Source of the DNA: a bacterium 1XD8-76
Lineage (GTDB): Bacteria > Bacillota > Clostridia > Lachnospirales > Lachnospiraceae
DNA length: 64,000 nt
Direction of reading: 5' to 3'
Assembly: GCA_003611955.1 (NCBI GenBank)
Contig: RAZE01000001.1
Coordinates: 434,001 to 498,000, forward strand
Shown here one piece after another: positions 24,361-33,681 of this stretch (positions are counted from its first letter, which is position 1; every line of letters begins with the position of its first letter). Both the position numbers and the translations under genes were made by a program. The notes beneath the pieces were generated by a model, which was not told where the DNA came from, searched no databases, and saw only the letters and a list, made by a program, of their open reading frames with translations.

Positions 24361-25050
24361 ATGAGCAGAATACTGATTATTGAAGATGAGGAAGCCATCG
24401 CGGATCTGGAGAAGGATTATCTGGAACTGAGTGATTTTCAGGTGCATATCGAAAACAGCGGAGATAAAGGGCTGGAAGCGGCATTGGGGGAAGACTTTGA
24501 TCTGGTCATTCTGGATCTGATGCTGCCGGGAATGGATGGATTTGACGTCTGCAAGAGGATCCGCGAGAAAAAAAATATTCCTATCCTGATGGTGTCGGCC
24601 AAAAAGGATGATATCGATAAGATCAGAGGGCTTGGTCTGGGGGCGGATGATTACATGACAAAGCCGTTCAGCCCCAGTGAGCTTGTGGCCCGCGTGAAAG
24701 CGCATATGGCACGGTATGACAGACTGGTGGGCTCCGCCCAGAAGACCAACGATATCGTGGAGATCCGTGGAATCAAGATCGACAAGACCGCCCGCCGGGT
24801 CTGGATAGACGGGGAGGAGAAAACTTTTACCACAAAGGAATTTGACCTGCTCACCTTCCTCGCGGAGAACCCCAATCATGTCTATACAAAGGAAGAGCTG
24901 TTCCGCGAGATCTGGGATATGGACTCCATCGGCGATATCGCCACTGTGACGGTCCATATCAAGAAGATCCGCGAAAAGATAGAGTTCGATACCTCAAAAC
25001 CGCAGTATATCGAGACGATCTGGGGGGTTGGGTACCGGTTTAAGGTATAG
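24361..25050 (+). CDS. OmpR/PhoB-family response regulator
   Basis: A 229-residue regulator. The receiver domain has IEDEE, the phospho-acceptor Asp52 in VILDLMLPGMDGF, and Lys in MTKPFSPSEL. The C-terminal winged helix is typical of the OmpR class (FTTKEFDLLTFLAENPNHVYTKEELF and VTVHIKKIREK). It is the partner of the histidine kinase immediately upstream. Targets are not visible. A terminator follows about 100 bases downstream. Confidence 0.94.
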   Translation: MSRILIIEDEEAIADLEKDYLELSDFQVHIENSGDKGLEAALGEDFDLVILDLMLPGMDGFDVCKRIREKKNIPILMVSAKKDDIDKIRGLGLGADDYMTKPFSPSELVARVKAHMARYDRLVGSAQKTNDIVEIRGIKIDKTARRVWIDGEEKTFTTKEFDLLTFLAENPNHVYTKEELFREIWDMDSIGDIATVTVHIKKIREKIEFDTSKPQYIETIWGVGYRFKV

Positions 25051-25148
25051 TGGCATATAGTACTGCCAGTAATTTTTTTAACTGCGCGGATTTTGACTTT
25101 TTTGAGTATGAAGAGGGTTTTATAGGAAGAGAATGATAATTCTGATGT

Positions 25149-25180
25149 AGTGGCAGGCGTGCAGATGTCTGCCACTTTTT
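25149..25180 (+). terminator. Terminator after the two-component system
   Basis: Eight-base arms AGTGGCAG (25149-25156) and CTGCCACT (25169-25176) are followed by TTTTT. The 210-base gap 25051-25260 holds nothing else that was recognised. Confidence 0.75.
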
Positions 25181-25260
25181 ATGCTATATGTCATTTGGAG
25201 AGCCGAAATAGAAGATATGATGGTTTTCTAAAAATACCCAAAGAAACACCACCTGCCTTT

Positions 25261-26124
25261 TTAATCATTCGGCCTCTGATAAAACCGCCCCGTGAGCTGC
25301 TGCGTATTCATCGTATTGATAAAAGCGTTGGGATCGATCTGCCGGATCTTCTTTGTGATCGTCTTGATCTCATCCCTCCCCACAACGGAGTACAGCATAT
25401 TGCACTCCTGCTTTTTGTAACAGCCGATCCCCTTGAAGAGAGTGGCGTCATGGTTCGTGTCGTTCCGGATTTCCTGATAGATTTCGTCCGGTTTGGAGGT
25501 GATAATGAGGAGAGTCTGCTTCTGGTACCGCTTGTATAAAAGATGCAGGACCTGGGTGGAAGTGAATTGGAATATGATGGAGTACAGCGCCTCATTCCAG
25601 CCGAACAGATATCCTGCGATCAAAAGGATGATGCAGTTTCCGGCAAAAATATAGTTCCATGTCTCGATGCCATATTTTTCCGAAAAGAAAATAGCGATAA
25701 AGTCCGTGCCGCCGCTGGTGGCGTTGGCGTACAGGCAGAGGGAGATGGCGCAGGCATTCAGAATGCCGCCGAATACGGCGACGAGCAGAATATCGTCCGT
25801 CATCTGGAAGCCGGAGAGAATATCCGTAAAGAGACCCGTCAGAATGATCATCAGGCAGGAATAGCCGGTGAATTTTTTGCCGATATATTTAAAGCTGATA
25901 AAGACCGGGACGGCGTTTAAGGAAAAATTGATCAGGGAGTAAGAGAGCTCAAGATCCCAGAAATGCCTTGCGATCTGTTGAATCAGCAGTGTGAGGCCGC
26001 TGAAGCCGCCCGGGAGAAGATCCCCCGCCCGGACAAAACTTTTGATATTCATGGCCATCAAAAAAGCGGCGACAATGATGAATACCGTCCTTTTTGTATC
26101 GTCTAAAACCTTATTTTTTTTCAT
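25261..26124 (-). CDS. YitT family membrane protein (DUF2179)
   Basis: A 287-residue protein. The N-terminal two thirds have about five to six hydrophobic segments with family features near PGGFSGLTLLIQQI and ANATSGGTDFIAI. The C-terminal part is the soluble DUF2179 domain (LLIITSKPDEIYQEI, ATLFKGIGCY, and VVGRDEIKTITKKIRQIDPNAFI). Members are YitT/YpjP-like proteins of unknown function that are widespread in Firmicutes. It converges with the two-component system and shares its direction with the next gene upstream. Confidence 0.9.
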   Translation of the reverse strand: MKKNKVLDDTKRTVFIIVAAFLMAMNIKSFVRAGDLLPGGFSGLTLLIQQIARHFWDLELSYSLINFSLNAVPVFISFKYIGKKFTGYSCLMIILTGLFTDILSGFQMTDDILLVAVFGGILNACAISLCLYANATSGGTDFIAIFFSEKYGIETWNYIFAGNCIILLIAGYLFGWNEALYSIIFQFTSTQVLHLLYKRYQKQTLLIITSKPDEIYQEIRNDTNHDATLFKGIGCYKKQECNMLYSVVGRDEIKTITKKIRQIDPNAFINTMNTQQLTGRFYQRPND

Positions 26125-26199
26125 AGTGATTTATGCCTTCTTTCCGGAGTCCCTTTGTATACTGGAGTATCTTCCTATTTATCTTAATATTTCGCCGCG

Positions 26200-26853
26200 T
26201 TATCGACCCTGATGCCACGCAAGACGAACGCTGGCAGGGTGATAAGTCCCCGTAAGCCAGTCCACATCGTTTGTGATCCAGTCCATGATCTCCAGCTGTC
26301 TGGTCTCCCAGGAGACTGTTGCCATGTGTGCCTCAGGAGTTTCTTCCACTTCCATAGAAGTATCGATCTCATCATAGCCGAAGATATATCCGCCGGCGCT
26401 CCAGATGCTGAAATTGCTGTCCGGTCCGGGATCGGGAACATCGCCCCTGGCGGCAACTAACGCATCGTGGCGTGCCTTGTATTCCTCCTCGCATCCGGGT
26501 TTTAATTTTGTCATAAACATCCTGTGGCGGATCAGTTCTTTATTCTCTCTCACAATGCCAAAATTATGATACATCAGACGCATATTCTGTCCGGGCGCGG
26601 AGATCCAGGTGAAAGTATCCTCCATTTTGGTGAGCAGCGAGCCGATCTGCTCAACAGCTCTGGCGTACAGGTCTTTTTTCTCATCGGTCTCACAATAGCC
26701 GAAGATCAGAGAAGAACAGTTCCAGATACTAAAATTCCGAACTTCATTTTCGTCCAGAAATGCCGTAAGTTCCGGCCAGATCTCCCCGAGCTTTTGGCGG
26801 TAAAGGTTCATCTGTCCTTTTTTTATTTCCATGGCAAAAGCGTGACGTTCCAT
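26200..26853 (-). CDS. Tandem L-rhamnose-mutarotase-like (RhaM/DUF718) protein
   Basis: A 217-residue protein formed of two RhaM-like domains (about residues 1-103 and 108-217); the family is normally a single domain of about 104 residues. The first domain aligns without gaps to the start of E. coli RhaM: Tyr18 is kept, Trp26 is kept, but position 22 is Leu instead of the catalytic His. In the second domain Tyr125 and His129 match the Tyr18/His22 pair, but the following IWPEL has become ALVAA. So the second domain may be catalytic and the first may be structural. No rhamnose genes are nearby. The ATG at 26853 follows GGAGGG; an in-frame upstream start is 14 codons earlier. Confidence 0.82.
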   Translation of the reverse strand: MERHAFAMEIKKGQMNLYRQKLGEIWPELTAFLDENEVRNFSIWNCSSLIFGYCETDEKKDLYARAVEQIGSLLTKMEDTFTWISAPGQNMRLMYHNFGIVRENKELIRHRMFMTKLKPGCEEEYKARHDALVAARGDVPDPGPDSNFSIWSAGGYIFGYDEIDTSMEVEETPEAHMATVSWETRQLEIMDWITNDVDWLTGTYHPASVRLAWHQGR

Positions 26854-27001
26854 AAAGCATCCCTCCAGATAATATAATTTTCTCCATTGTAGCACAAATT
26901 AAGACTATAATGAAACTTTCTTTTGCATTGCCTTGTAGGATGCCATATTTTTTGATAACATGGTAACAGCATTTTAACATGAAAAATAAAAGGGAAAAAA
27001 T

Positions 27002-27682
27002 TTGAGAGCAGATATCAATATTATTTATGAAGATAAGGACATTCTTGTCTGCCGGAAGCCGGCGGGACTGCCGACACAAAGCGCGAAAGTTACCGTGCCG
27101 GATCTGGTAAGCGAACTGAGAAATTATCTGGCGGAGAAGAAAGAATCTTATCTGGGGGTAGTACACCGATTGGACCAGCCCGTGGAAGGGCTTCTCGTCT
27201 TTGCCAAAAATAAGGCGGCCGCAAAGAAACTGAGTGAACAGCTGAAGACCAGCTCCTTTGACAAAGTGTACTATGCGGTGGCATTTAACCAACCTCCGGT
27301 ACAGGAGGGTATGCTGGAAGATTACATGATAAAAGACGGTTCGAGGGCTAAAATTGTCCCTGCGGATACGCCCGGCGCGAAAAAGGCAGTGCTTCACTAC
27401 AGACTTATCGCTATGAAAAAGGGGAGGGCGCTCTACGAAGTCCGCCTGGAGACCGGAAGATTTCATCAGATCAGGGCGCAGATGGCGCATGCGGGGATGC
27501 CGCTTCTGGGGGATAAAAAGTATGCGGATGCGGCAATCAATATTTACTCGGAGGCGCACGGTATTAAAAATGTGGCGCTCTGCGCTTTCAAATTGAAACT
27601 CATACATCCGGGAACGGGGGAAGAGATGCTCTTTATCAGTAAGCCTGCGGGGGAAGTGTTTCATGATTTTAAGAAGGAGTGA
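27002..27682 (+). CDS. RluA-family pseudouridine synthase
   Basis: A 226-residue RNA-modifying enzyme. The catalytic motif reads VVHRLDQPVEGLLVFAKN, where the Asp is the nucleophile, and GRFHQIRAQMAHAGMPLLGD is the second family motif. The S4 domain of many RluA proteins is missing, as in the short class. The start appears to be TTG at 27002, preceded by AAAAGGGA; no in-frame ATG is available. The neighbouring gene starts six bases after its stop, suggesting co-transcription. Confidence 0.9.
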   Translation: MRADINIIYEDKDILVCRKPAGLPTQSAKVTVPDLVSELRNYLAEKKESYLGVVHRLDQPVEGLLVFAKNKAAAKKLSEQLKTSSFDKVYYAVAFNQPPVQEGMLEDYMIKDGSRAKIVPADTPGAKKAVLHYRLIAMKKGRALYEVRLETGRFHQIRAQMAHAGMPLLGDKKYADAAINIYSEAHGIKNVALCAFKLKLIHPGTGEEMLFISKPAGEVFHDFKKE

Positions 27683-27688
27683 GACCGA

Positions 27689-29317
27689 ATGGAAACGGAA
27701 ATGACTGACAGACAGGAAAAGGCGGGAGAGTCCGAAAAACGGTGGAATATGAAAAATATTCTGCGGTTTTTCTGCGGCGCAGGAGTGTATGTTTTTCTGT
27801 TTTTTCTGGTTCTTGTCTACTCTCTCTATGCGCCGGAGGGCTATATTCAGATCGCCACGAACAAATATCTGTTTTACAGGAAGCTGTGTCTGATCACGGC
27901 AGCGGTGATGATCCCCGCCGCTCTTTTGTATTATATGGCGCCGCCGCACCACAAAAGCGTGTGGAGAGTGGTGGACAATATTTCCGCCACAGATATTTTT
28001 GTACTTCTGTATCTGCTGGTGAATATCATTTCTTTTGTCGGTACGGAATACAGGGAGGAGGCTCTCTGGGGTACAAGCGGCTGGTATATGGGATTTGGGA
28101 TGCAGCTTTTTTTTATCGGGACATATTTTCTGGTGTCCCGGTTCTACGACGGCAGGATCGACGTCCTTCCTTTTTTTATGACAGCGGCATTTGTGGTATT
28201 TCTGTGGGGGCTTTTAAACCGGTTCTCCATCTATCCGATCGATATGCGGTATGACAATGAACAGTTTATTTCCAGCATGGGGAATATCAACTGGTTCTGC
28301 GGCTTCTGGTCGATATTTTTTGTGATCGGCGTTGTATTGTACCTGATAACTGAAAACAGGAGAATGCGGATATTTTCCGGTGTTTTCAGCGTGTTGTCGC
28401 TGGGATTTGGCGCGGTGGAGGGGAGCGACAGCGCATTTTTATCCATGGGAGTTGTCTTCTATTTTTTATTATTGATCTCCTTTCAAAAGACAGAATATAT
28501 GAAAAGATGGCTGGAGCTGGGGATCTTTTACTGTGCGGCCTGTCAGGTGATGCGTATTATTGTGACGATTGATAAAAAAAGCCTCAGCATGGATACGACG
28601 ACGATGTGGATCATGCTGGGGAATCTGACGTTGGCGGCGTTAATTCTTTTGTGCGCGCTGCGGATCTGCATAGGAAAAGCAAGTGAAAAATATGATGAAG
28701 ACGGACAATGGATCCGGAAATGGATATGGCTGAAATATGCGGTGATCGGATTGACGACAGGGGCTTTAATCGTTTATCTCGTACTGCTGATCTACAATAC
28801 GAGAGCGCCGGGAAGCCTGGGCGCACTGTCGAAATATTCCATATTTTTGTTTGACGGCCACTGGGGAAGCGCCAGGGGGGCCACCTGGCGGGACGGTTTT
28901 GCCATCTATCGGACTTTTTCTTTCAGAGAACGGCTTTTTGGAGTGGGACAGGACTGTTTTGCCATCCATGGTTATGGTATACCGGAGCTGGCGGCAAGGC
29001 TGAAGGAGGAATGGCCCGGATCGAGACTCACCAATGCGCATAACGAGTGCATCACCCATCTGGTCAATGTCGGAATTTTCGGAATGCTCTCTTTTATCGG
29101 GATTTTCTGGAGCAGTTTTAAAAGACTTTTGGAGAGGGCGGCGAAGGAACCGCTGTGCTTCGTGTTTGCGGCAAGCGTTTTATCTTACTTTATACATAAC
29201 CAGTTCAGCTTTGCGCAGGTACTCAACACACCCTATATTTATATGATGCTGGGGCTGGGGGAGAGTTTGATGAGGCGAATGGATGACAGAGACGCTTCTG
29301 CAAAGCCATCGTCATAG
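27689..29317 (+). CDS. O-antigen ligase/polymerase-like membrane protein (Wzy_C family)
   Basis: A 542-residue protein with roughly 12 membrane segments. The large extracellular loop before the last helices has the Wzy_C features: ATWRDGFAIYRTFSFRERLFGVGQDCF and SRLTNAHNECITHLVNVGIFGMLSFI. Proteins of this family join or polymerise surface glycans, but no polysaccharide genes are close. The start ATG at 27689 follows AAGGAGTGAGA. The gene ends 30 bases before a terminator. Confidence 0.85.
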   Translation: METEMTDRQEKAGESEKRWNMKNILRFFCGAGVYVFLFFLVLVYSLYAPEGYIQIATNKYLFYRKLCLITAAVMIPAALLYYMAPPHHKSVWRVVDNISATDIFVLLYLLVNIISFVGTEYREEALWGTSGWYMGFGMQLFFIGTYFLVSRFYDGRIDVLPFFMTAAFVVFLWGLLNRFSIYPIDMRYDNEQFISSMGNINWFCGFWSIFFVIGVVLYLITENRRMRIFSGVFSVLSLGFGAVEGSDSAFLSMGVVFYFLLLISFQKTEYMKRWLELGIFYCAACQVMRIIVTIDKKSLSMDTTTMWIMLGNLTLAALILLCALRICIGKASEKYDEDGQWIRKWIWLKYAVIGLTTGALIVYLVLLIYNTRAPGSLGALSKYSIFLFDGHWGSARGATWRDGFAIYRTFSFRERLFGVGQDCFAIHGYGIPELAARLKEEWPGSRLTNAHNECITHLVNVGIFGMLSFIGIFWSSFKRLLERAAKEPLCFVFAASVLSYFIHNQFSFAQVLNTPYIYMMLGLGESLMRRMDDRDASAKPSS

Positions 29318-29346
29318 ACATTTCAACTTTTTAATACTGTTGCATG

Positions 29347-29386
29347 GACATCTGCTTAACATTAGAAAAAAGCAGATGTCTTTTTT
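29347..29386 (+). terminator. Rho-independent terminator
   Basis: GACATCTGCTT pairs with AAGCAGATGTC, followed by six T residues (29381-29386). Confidence 0.9.
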
Positions 29387-29428
29387 GTGCATTTTTTACA
29401 GAAAGAATTGTGCGCATTTATTTTTTTG

Positions 29429-29457
29429 TTGACAAATATGAGATATGATTGTATGAT
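29429..29457 (+). promoter_or_regulatory. Promoter of the malic enzyme gene
   Basis: A consensus-like TTGACA (29429-29434), 17-base spacer and TATGAT (29452-29457). The -10 box lies inside the left arm of the operator palindrome at 29448-29476. Confidence 0.8.
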
Positions 29458-29476
29458 AACCATATAATCATACAAT
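29448..29476 (+). promoter_or_regulatory. Operator palindrome overlapping the -10 box (site A of a two-site regulon)
   Basis: A perfect inverted repeat: ATTGTATGAT (29448-29457), nine bases, then ATCATACAAT (29467-29476). The same arms with one mismatch occur at 37117-37144 in the same position relative to -10. A regulator bound here would block the promoter; the FCD-GntR regulator at 39123 is the obvious candidate. Confidence 0.75.
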
Positions 29477-29495
29477 ATAACATGGGAGGTTTACA

Positions 29496-30671
29496 ATGGA
29501 TCATGCAAAAGAATCCCTGCGTCTGCACAGAGAGTGGCAGGGAAAAATTGAAGTGATTTCACGAGTGCCGGTGTCTTCCGGGGAAGATTTGTCCCTCGCC
29601 TACACGCCTGGAGTGGCGCAGCCCTGTCTGGAAATTCAGAAAGACGTAGATAAGAGCTACGAACTGACGAGAAGACATAATATGTGCCTCGTGGTGACGG
29701 ACGGTTCGGCAGTGCTGGGACTGGGAGACATCGGACCGGAGGCCGGAATGCCGGTGATGGAGGGGAAATGTGTTCTGTTCAAAGCATTTGGCGATGTGGA
29801 TGCTTTTCCGCTCTGTGTGAAAACGAAGGATGTGGATGAGTTTGTCAATGCGGTGTATCTGATATCGGGCAGTTTCGGCGGAGTAAATCTGGAGGATATT
29901 GCGGCTCCGAGATGCTTTGAGATAGAGAAAAAATTGAAAGAAAAATGTGATATCCCCATTTTCCATGACGACCAGCACGGGACAGCAGTCATCACGCTGG
30001 CGGGCCTGATCAATGCGCTGAAAGTGACCGGTAAGGAGAGAGAGCAGGTAAAAGTTGTGATAAGCGGCGCGGGCGCCGCGGCGATCTCCATCACGAAATT
30101 ACTATTGTCGGACGGATTTCGGGATATTATCCTCTGTGACCGCAAGGGTGCTGTTTACGAGGGACGTGAGGAGGGTATGAATAAAATAAAAGAGGAGATG
30201 GCCCTCGTCACAAACAGGGAAAAGCGCAGGGGGAATCTCAAAGATGTCATCGTCGGAGCGGATATCTTTATCGGGGTGAGCGCGCCGGGAATGATGACAC
30301 CGGAGATGGTGCGGACTATGAATAAAGACGCGATCATCTTCGCATGCGCCAATCCGACGCCGGAGATTTTTCCGGAGGATGCGAAGGCGGGCGGAGCCCG
30401 GATTTGTGCGACAGGGCGCAGCGATTATCCCAACCAGATCAACAACGTACTTGCCTTTCCGGGAATCTTTCGTGGAACATTCGACGTGAGGGCGAACGAT
30501 ATCAACGACGAGATGAAGATCGCGGCTGCCTATGCACTGGCGGGTCTGATCACGGATGAGGAGCTGAACGAAGAGTATATTATCCCGAGGGCTTTCGACC
30601 CGCGCGTCGGCAGGACCGTGGCAAAAGCAGTGGCGGAGGCAGCCCGCAGAACCGGAACGGCCAGGATCTGA
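29496..30671 (+). CDS. NAD(P)-dependent malic enzyme (malate dehydrogenase, decarboxylating)
   Basis: A 391-residue enzyme converting malate to pyruvate and CO2. Seen are LAYTPGVAQPC, VTDGSAVLGLGDIGP, IPIFHDDQHGTAV (metal and substrate binding), the nucleotide loop ISGAGAAAISI, ACANPTPEI and TGRSDYPNQINNVLAFPGIFRG, so the protein is a typical short bacterial malic enzyme without the C-terminal phosphotransacetylase domain. A GGGAGG ribosome site precedes the ATG. It opens the hydroxy-acid locus and is followed 36 bases later by an Ldh2-family dehydrogenase. Confidence 0.94.
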   Translation: MDHAKESLRLHREWQGKIEVISRVPVSSGEDLSLAYTPGVAQPCLEIQKDVDKSYELTRRHNMCLVVTDGSAVLGLGDIGPEAGMPVMEGKCVLFKAFGDVDAFPLCVKTKDVDEFVNAVYLISGSFGGVNLEDIAAPRCFEIEKKLKEKCDIPIFHDDQHGTAVITLAGLINALKVTGKEREQVKVVISGAGAAAISITKLLLSDGFRDIILCDRKGAVYEGREEGMNKIKEEMALVTNREKRRGNLKDVIVGADIFIGVSAPGMMTPEMVRTMNKDAIIFACANPTPEIFPEDAKAGGARICATGRSDYPNQINNVLAFPGIFRGTFDVRANDINDEMKIAAAYALAGLITDEELNEEYIIPRAFDPRVGRTVAKAVAEAARRTGTARI

Positions 30672-30707
30672 TAAAAATATCACATGCGGAGGAAGAGAGG
30701 TAGCGCT

Positions 30708-31799
30708 ATGGGTTACAGAAAATTTGACTATGAAAAACTGAGGATGCTGGCGGAACTCGTCTTTGAAAAACACGGCTATTCCCCGAAGGATGCGGGGATC
30801 ATCACGGATGTGCTTCTGAAAGCGGATCTGATGGGAATAGAATCTCACGGCGTGCAGCGCCTGACTCTCTATCCCTTCGGCATCAGCATCGGCAGGATCA
30901 AAGTAGATGCAAAGCCGGAGATCATTAAGGAGACACCGCTCTCGGCTGTGATAGACGCCCACGATGGCATGGGGCAGCTGGCCGGTGTGAAGGCGATGAA
31001 ACTTGCGATCGATAAGGCAAAACAACACGGAATGGGCTTTACCGTGGTGAGAAATTCAAACCATTACGGTATCGCGGGCTACTATTCCCTGATGGCGGCA
31101 CAGGAAGGTCTGGCAGGTATCTCCATGACCAACACGCAGGCTCTTGTCGTGCCGACTTTCGGCAGGAAACCGCTTCTGGGGACAAATCCGATTGCTTTCA
31201 CGGTGCCGGCAAAGCCTTATCCCTTCCATCTCGATATGTCGACCAGTGTGGTGACGGCGGGAAAGATGGAAGTGTATGCCAAGAACAAAAAGCCATGCCC
31301 GGAGGGCTGGCTGGTGGATGAGAACGGCGCGGTCAACACGGACGCGGGTGTGTTTGTGAAAAATCGGGGGACAGGGCTGGGAGGTCTGCTTCCGGTGGGC
31401 GGAGCGGGAGAACTCTACAGCGGGCATAAAGGATATGGAATGTCCATGATGGTGGAGATCATGACCGGAATCTTTGCGGGCGGTGTGACCAGCTCCGGCG
31501 TGAGAGCCGTGCCGGAGAAGGAGCTCTGCTGTCATATGTTCTGGGCGATGGATCCGGGGATCTTCTGCGACGACAGGGAAGAACTTTTCAGGCAGTTGTC
31601 TGAATTTTTACAGATGCTGAGAAATTCCGATAAAGCGGAGGGGCACGAGCGGATCTATACACATGGAGAAAAAGAGTTTGAAAATATGGAAAAGGTAAAA
31701 AACTCCGGAGTGTCGATGAACGATGCGACATATGAGGAGATTGTGAAACTGAGCGAAAAAATTGGGATTTGTGCGGCTGATTATCTGAAGGAGGTGTGA
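30708..31799 (+). CDS. Malate/L-lactate dehydrogenase (Ldh2) family oxidoreductase
   Basis: A 363-residue NAD(P)-dependent oxidoreductase of the Ldh2 fold, the family of sulfolactate, ureidoglycolate and 2,3-diketogulonate dehydrogenases. Features are DLMGIESHGVQRL (conserved Ser-His), VVRNSNHYGIAGYY (active His), GTNPIAFTVPA, LDMSTSVV, and SGHKGYGMSMMVEI. The enzyme would oxidise a 2-hydroxy acid to a keto acid. The ATG at 30708 lies after GAGAGG; an in-frame ATG at 30684 is also possible. Substrate cannot be determined. The next gene in the operon is the TRAP transporter binding protein. Confidence 0.9.
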   Translation: MGYRKFDYEKLRMLAELVFEKHGYSPKDAGIITDVLLKADLMGIESHGVQRLTLYPFGISIGRIKVDAKPEIIKETPLSAVIDAHDGMGQLAGVKAMKLAIDKAKQHGMGFTVVRNSNHYGIAGYYSLMAAQEGLAGISMTNTQALVVPTFGRKPLLGTNPIAFTVPAKPYPFHLDMSTSVVTAGKMEVYAKNKKPCPEGWLVDENGAVNTDAGVFVKNRGTGLGGLLPVGGAGELYSGHKGYGMSMMVEIMTGIFAGGVTSSGVRAVPEKELCCHMFWAMDPGIFCDDREELFRQLSEFLQMLRNSDKAEGHERIYTHGEKEFENMEKVKNSGVSMNDATYEEIVKLSEKIGICAADYLKEV

Positions 31800-31905
31800 A
31801 GGAAAGGTGAAAATTTAACAGATATCGGATAAGATTATGAGATTTGGCAAGAAATATCGAGTGACATTGTGTCAACGATCAAAACACTGTTAGGAGGATA
31901 GAGAA

Positions 31906-33090
31906 ATGAAGAAGAAAAGTAGTTTGATTGCTGTATTATTATGTGTGACAATGTTGGTCGGCTGCGGCGGCGCGGTGAATGAGCCGGCACAACCGGCACA
32001 GACACCGGCTGAGGAGGGAACAGAGGCGGAGAGCCCCGAAGCGGCGGAGGAGACACCGGCGGCGCAGGAGAGCGACCAGACGGCGGAAGCGCCGGCAGCG
32101 TCCAATGTACCGGCAGATAAGGTGGTGAAAATCGCTTTCACCGATGCGCCCACATTGAGTGTCGGGGCCATGGAGATATATCATCCGTCCTATGCGGCAA
32201 TGCTTGCCTTCAAGGGATCCTTTGAGAAGAGCACAGGCGGAGAATATGCCGTGGAACTGTACCCGAATGGAACTTTGGGCGATGCGGCATCCACACTGGA
32301 GCAGATGCTGACGGGGACGATTCAGGGAAGCACGCCTGCTGACGGAGCACTGTCGGCGTTCGCGCCGGATATTCAGGCATTTTCCATTCCGTATCTGTTT
32401 TCTGAGGTGACGGTAGCATACGACGTGCTGGACGGGGAATATGGGAAGGATTTGGTGGACAAAATTGCGGCGGAGAGCGGCTTGAGAATTATTGCTTCCT
32501 ATGACAACGGAGGTTTCAGACATTTTACAAACAGCAAAAAAGAGATCAAGACCGCAGCGGATATGGAAGGATTGAATATCCGTGTGCAGGACAGCCCGGT
32601 ATATTTAAAGTTGGTAGAATCTATGGGAGCATCTGCGACGCCGGTTGCTTTTCTGGAGCTCTACAGTGCACTGCAGACTGGAGTTGTGGACGGACAGGAA
32701 AATTCGGCGGTTACAACGCTGGGGGCATCCTTGAATGAAGTGCAGTCCTACTGCACGCTGGACGGACATCTTCTGGGGCTGGCGTTCTTGACGGTCAGTG
32801 AAGACTGGTACCAGAGTCTGGATGCGGAGACACAGAAAAAGGTGGATATTGCGGGGCGTGAGGCGTCCATAGCAGCCCGCGGAACCTGTCGTTATGCGGA
32901 ATCCATCGCAATCAATACATTGTCCGAAAAAGGGGTGCAGGTATACTCCCCCAACGCGGAAGAACTGGCTACGTTCAAAGTGTCCCAGGAGCCGGTTATC
33001 GAATATTTAAAATCAGAGATCGATCCCGAATCGGTGGATAATCTGTTGAAAGCAGTGGAGAAATCGGAAGCAGCGATCATGGGAAAATAG
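31906..33090 (+). CDS. TRAP transporter substrate-binding lipoprotein (DctP family)
   Basis: A 394-residue exported lipoprotein. The signal peptide ends with the lipobox LVGC at Cys20. A low-complexity Ala/Glu/Pro linker of about 55 residues follows. The DctP domain then begins (KIAFTDAPTLSVGAMEI), with GTIQGSTPADGALSAF, NIRVQDSPVYLKLVESMGASATPVAF, and LYSALQTGVVDGQENS; the Arg of IRVQDSP is the usual carboxylate-binding residue. It is the extracellular receptor of a secondary transporter for an organic acid. The other two subunits follow directly. Confidence 0.93.
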   Translation: MKKKSSLIAVLLCVTMLVGCGGAVNEPAQPAQTPAEEGTEAESPEAAEETPAAQESDQTAEAPAASNVPADKVVKIAFTDAPTLSVGAMEIYHPSYAAMLAFKGSFEKSTGGEYAVELYPNGTLGDAASTLEQMLTGTIQGSTPADGALSAFAPDIQAFSIPYLFSEVTVAYDVLDGEYGKDLVDKIAAESGLRIIASYDNGGFRHFTNSKKEIKTAADMEGLNIRVQDSPVYLKLVESMGASATPVAFLELYSALQTGVVDGQENSAVTTLGASLNEVQSYCTLDGHLLGLAFLTVSEDWYQSLDAETQKKVDIAGREASIAARGTCRYAESIAINTLSEKGVQVYSPNAEELATFKVSQEPVIEYLKSEIDPESVDNLLKAVEKSEAAIMGK

Positions 33091-33189
33091 TAATATTTCG
33101 AAACAGGAGAAGGTAGTGCCCAATCTGTAGATCATCCGAAAGCAAAATGGAGGATGGTCTGCAGATTTATTAAAAATGGAGGGAAAACA

Positions 33190-33681
33190 TTGAAAGATAT
33201 ATTGATAAAAGCGGGAGGATATGCCGATAAGGCGGTGAATGTAGTCTGCACATTTCTCATTGCCGTCATGACATGCATTGTACTGTTGCAGGTTTCGACA
33301 CGTTTTCTTCCGGTAAAAAACCCGAGCTGGACGGAAGAACTTTCCAGATACATCATGATTTATATTGCATATATTGGAGCCAGCATCGGCATCAGGGAAT
33401 GGACGAATGTGGGCGTCGATTTTGTGCTGAACCGGCTGTCAAAGGTCGGAAAATTTGTAGTCAATGCAGTTATCCGGATTGCGATCCTTGTTTTCTGGTG
33501 TGTGGTGATATATCTGTCTGTCAAAATTTTCCCAAAGACAGGCATGAGGCAGTACAGCGCATCCATGAAATTCCCGATTTTCTATGCCCAGCTGGCCATC
33601 GTGATCGGGGCAGTTTTGAGTATTATACAGAGTGTGATACAGGTGATAACCTATATGATCGGAGGTGTGAAGAATGCTTGA
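33190..33681 (+). CDS. TRAP transporter small membrane subunit (DctQ family)
   Basis: A 163-residue protein with four membrane segments. NPSWTEELSRYIMIYIAYIGASIG is the DctQ signature. TTG at 33190 is proposed as start because GGAGGG lies just before it and the sequence then begins with a normal cytoplasmic stretch; the ATG at 33154 has a ribosome-like site too close. Its end overlaps the large-subunit start by eight bases. Confidence 0.87.
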   Translation: MKDILIKAGGYADKAVNVVCTFLIAVMTCIVLLQVSTRFLPVKNPSWTEELSRYIMIYIAYIGASIGIREWTNVGVDFVLNRLSKVGKFVVNAVIRIAILVFWCVVIYLSVKIFPKTGMRQYSASMKFPIFYAQLAIVIGAVLSIIQSVIQVITYMIGGVKNA

